Of a stretch of DNA of 64,000 nucleotides, positions 62,652 through 64,000 are shown piece after piece. The translations under genes were made by a program, and so were the position numbers. Position 1 is the first letter of the stretch; every line of letters starts with the position of its first letter. The stretch lies in assembly GCA_020746105.1 (NCBI GenBank), contig CM036619.1, forward strand, positions 10,516,238 through 10,580,237. The letters are read 5' to 3'. This stretch comes from Trogon surrucura. Lineage: Eukaryota; Chordata; Aves; Trogoniformes; Trogonidae. The notes beneath the pieces were generated by a model. The model did no database searches. It was not told the DNA's origin and saw only the letters and a list, made by a program, of their open reading frames with translations.

Positions 62652-64000
62652 AGTTACTATGTGTCACATTGTAGTGTTTTGCATCTCTCCAATCTAAGAC
62701 ATAATTCTGATGCTTTTCCTGCTCTAACCAAAGCAAATACAGCCTCAGTATTAATGAAAAGTTAGACATTAAAATGGTGTTGATCGATTCTCTAAATGTA
62801 AAAAATGTGGTCACGGGATTCTGTGTGAAAAGAGAGAGAAAGGGCAATAAGAATTCCCACCTGTGTTATTCATCCTCTCTATTGTATACATAGTCAGTGG
62901 AAGAAAATTGTGCATGGATGACACCTTAGTGGTTCCAGTTCAGAAATATGAAAAAAACCACACATATGAACTGGAAACACAGGATTAATTCTGTCAGACT
63001 CAGTCTGGATTTTCTCAGTGATGCCTTCTATTGTGTCTACTTAACTTGTGCCTAATATCTCTACACAATCTGCATATACATAAGAGGACACCTCTCACAG
63101 ATAAAGTAAACATATAATTCTAACAATTTAGTAGAAGTCACTACATGTTTTTTTATGTGTCTGTATGTTTTGTGAGCACACGTTGTTGTGCAAGTTGTGC
63201 AAGGGTACTTTAGAGATCTGGTAATCTTGCATTCATGCCATTTGAAACTAAATAAAGTCCAACAAAATAGTATAGGAGATTATGCAGCACTGAAGGAAGA
63301 GGAAAAGACTGGCTGCATTCCTTATATTCATTAAGAGGCTTCTGTTCTAGGTTTCAAAAAGGTAAGTACGATGAGATCTCAGAGGAGTCAATGAGAGTTG
63401 AACTGCATGCAGGGTCAAAATAAAAAGCGTCCCTCTTGTAGCTATCTTGTGCTCAGTGTTGGGCAAGCAAGATATTTCTGGGACTATGCAATGGATTTGG
63501 GAGAAGTTCCTCATAAGAGGAGGATCATTCACTGAATTGGTCTTTTACATGGTGCTTGCTGAAGGAATTGGTACAGGTTATTTTGAGGTAAGGCATGGAA
63601 GGAAATAAAGGAAGCTGCCCTGGAGTTCTGTTGTTGTCCTTCACCCTCTTGCTTTGTTTTCAAGCAAACTCCTTTGCTGAGAAAAAACTAAGCACAAAAA
63701 AAGCAGCATCTCAGATAGGAACTCTCAAAGGATATCTGCTCAGCTACTTCATTTCTACATCTCATTCCTTCTCAAAACTCTTCTTGTCTGCTAGTTTCCA
63801 AGATGATGGTTTCTTTGTTCTCACACTTCTAAGTCTTGACTTACTTTGTCCTCTGCCCCTTGGGATACAGGGCTAACATTTTATTCTGTTTGTATAGTTG
63901 TGATTAGGAAATGCCTAGACAAGGTATCCCCTAAGGGCTTTTCTTCTTTCCTTGTCCCTGCCTGGCAGCTGACAGGCCTTGAGGTGAAAGTAGGCTCCTG
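62652..64000. other. Non-coding stretch to the window end
   Basis: No transposon or gene confidently recognised. An open frame at 63,595-63,876 (+, 93 codons) has a signal-peptide-like start and is listed separately. Confidence 0.5.
63595..63876 (+). other. Open frame with signal-peptide-like N-terminus (speculative)
   Basis: A 93-codon frame whose first 28 residues have the shape of a secretory signal: a short polar start (MEGNKGSCPG), a hydrophobic core (VLLLSFTLLLCF) and a small-residue c-region (ANSFA) before the charged EKK. The start context GGCATGG is favourable (G at -3 and +4). After residue about 45 the composition becomes generic (F/S/L-rich) with no cysteine pattern or motif. I recognise no family. 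A T/C-rich genomic stretch readily gives hydrophobic codons, so chance is the leading explanation. If real, it would more likely be a first exon than a complete gene, but I see no good donor site inside it. Confidence 0.12.

Noticed and set aside
63424..63589. Open segment ending in GAG|GTAAGG as a possible exon
   Set aside because: Good donor, but the upstream acceptor is weak and the translation is unfamiliar; probably chance.

Overview
The window looks like ordinary non-coding nuclear DNA from a bird. The diagnostic evidence is a series of 5'-truncated CR1 LINEs ending in the avian-type 3' tail (ATTCTATG/ATTCTGTG repeats next to a 'TTGGAAGGGACCTT'-like block), plus two solo LTRs of endogenous-retrovirus families I recognise as typical of birds. 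Base composition is AT-leaning and CpG-poor, with short homopolymer and microsatellite tracts. I cannot determine the bird order, the chromosome or the neighbouring genes.

I found no protein-coding gene, rRNA, tRNA or CRISPR array. The only open frames with recognisable protein similarity are decayed pieces of CR1 ORF2 (reverse transcriptase and C-terminal region). Other open frames of 60-166 codons are isolated, have no family motif I know, and fit the number expected by chance in 64 kb. The window is most likely intergenic or deep intronic.

Layout. 1-13.4 kb: mostly single-copy, with a T/G-rich tract at the start and a CpG-bearing block with a poly(A) signal near 8.6-9.1 kb. 13.4-27 kb: a CR1 tip, a CpG-enriched patch (18.65-19.03 kb), a short plus-strand CR1 (19.2 kb), an ancient CR1/L3-like relic (21.1 kb), a 0.7-kb plus-strand CR1 (24.85-25.56 kb) and a CR1 tip (26.9 kb). 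29.9-31.0 kb: solo LTR with internal tandem repeats. 31-39 kb: single-copy. 39.3-44.9 kb: the transposon-dense part, with a second solo LTR and two minus-strand CR1s of 1.1 and 1.6 kb that carry dead reverse-transcriptase motifs. 45-64 kb: mostly single-copy, with CR1 pieces at 50.4, 60.3, 62.4 and 62.6 kb.

The most interesting unexplained item is a near-perfect 69-nt hairpin at 49,095-49,163, with 28 paired positions, one mismatch, one single-base bulge and a 10-nt loop. It has the size and shape of a microRNA precursor or a tiny palindromic transposon relic. Other leads, all weak, are a 68-bp exon-like segment with splice consensus at 53.66 kb, a signal-peptide-like frame at 63.6 kb, smaller palindromes, and AT-rich TAAT-dense stretches that resemble conserved non-coding elements.
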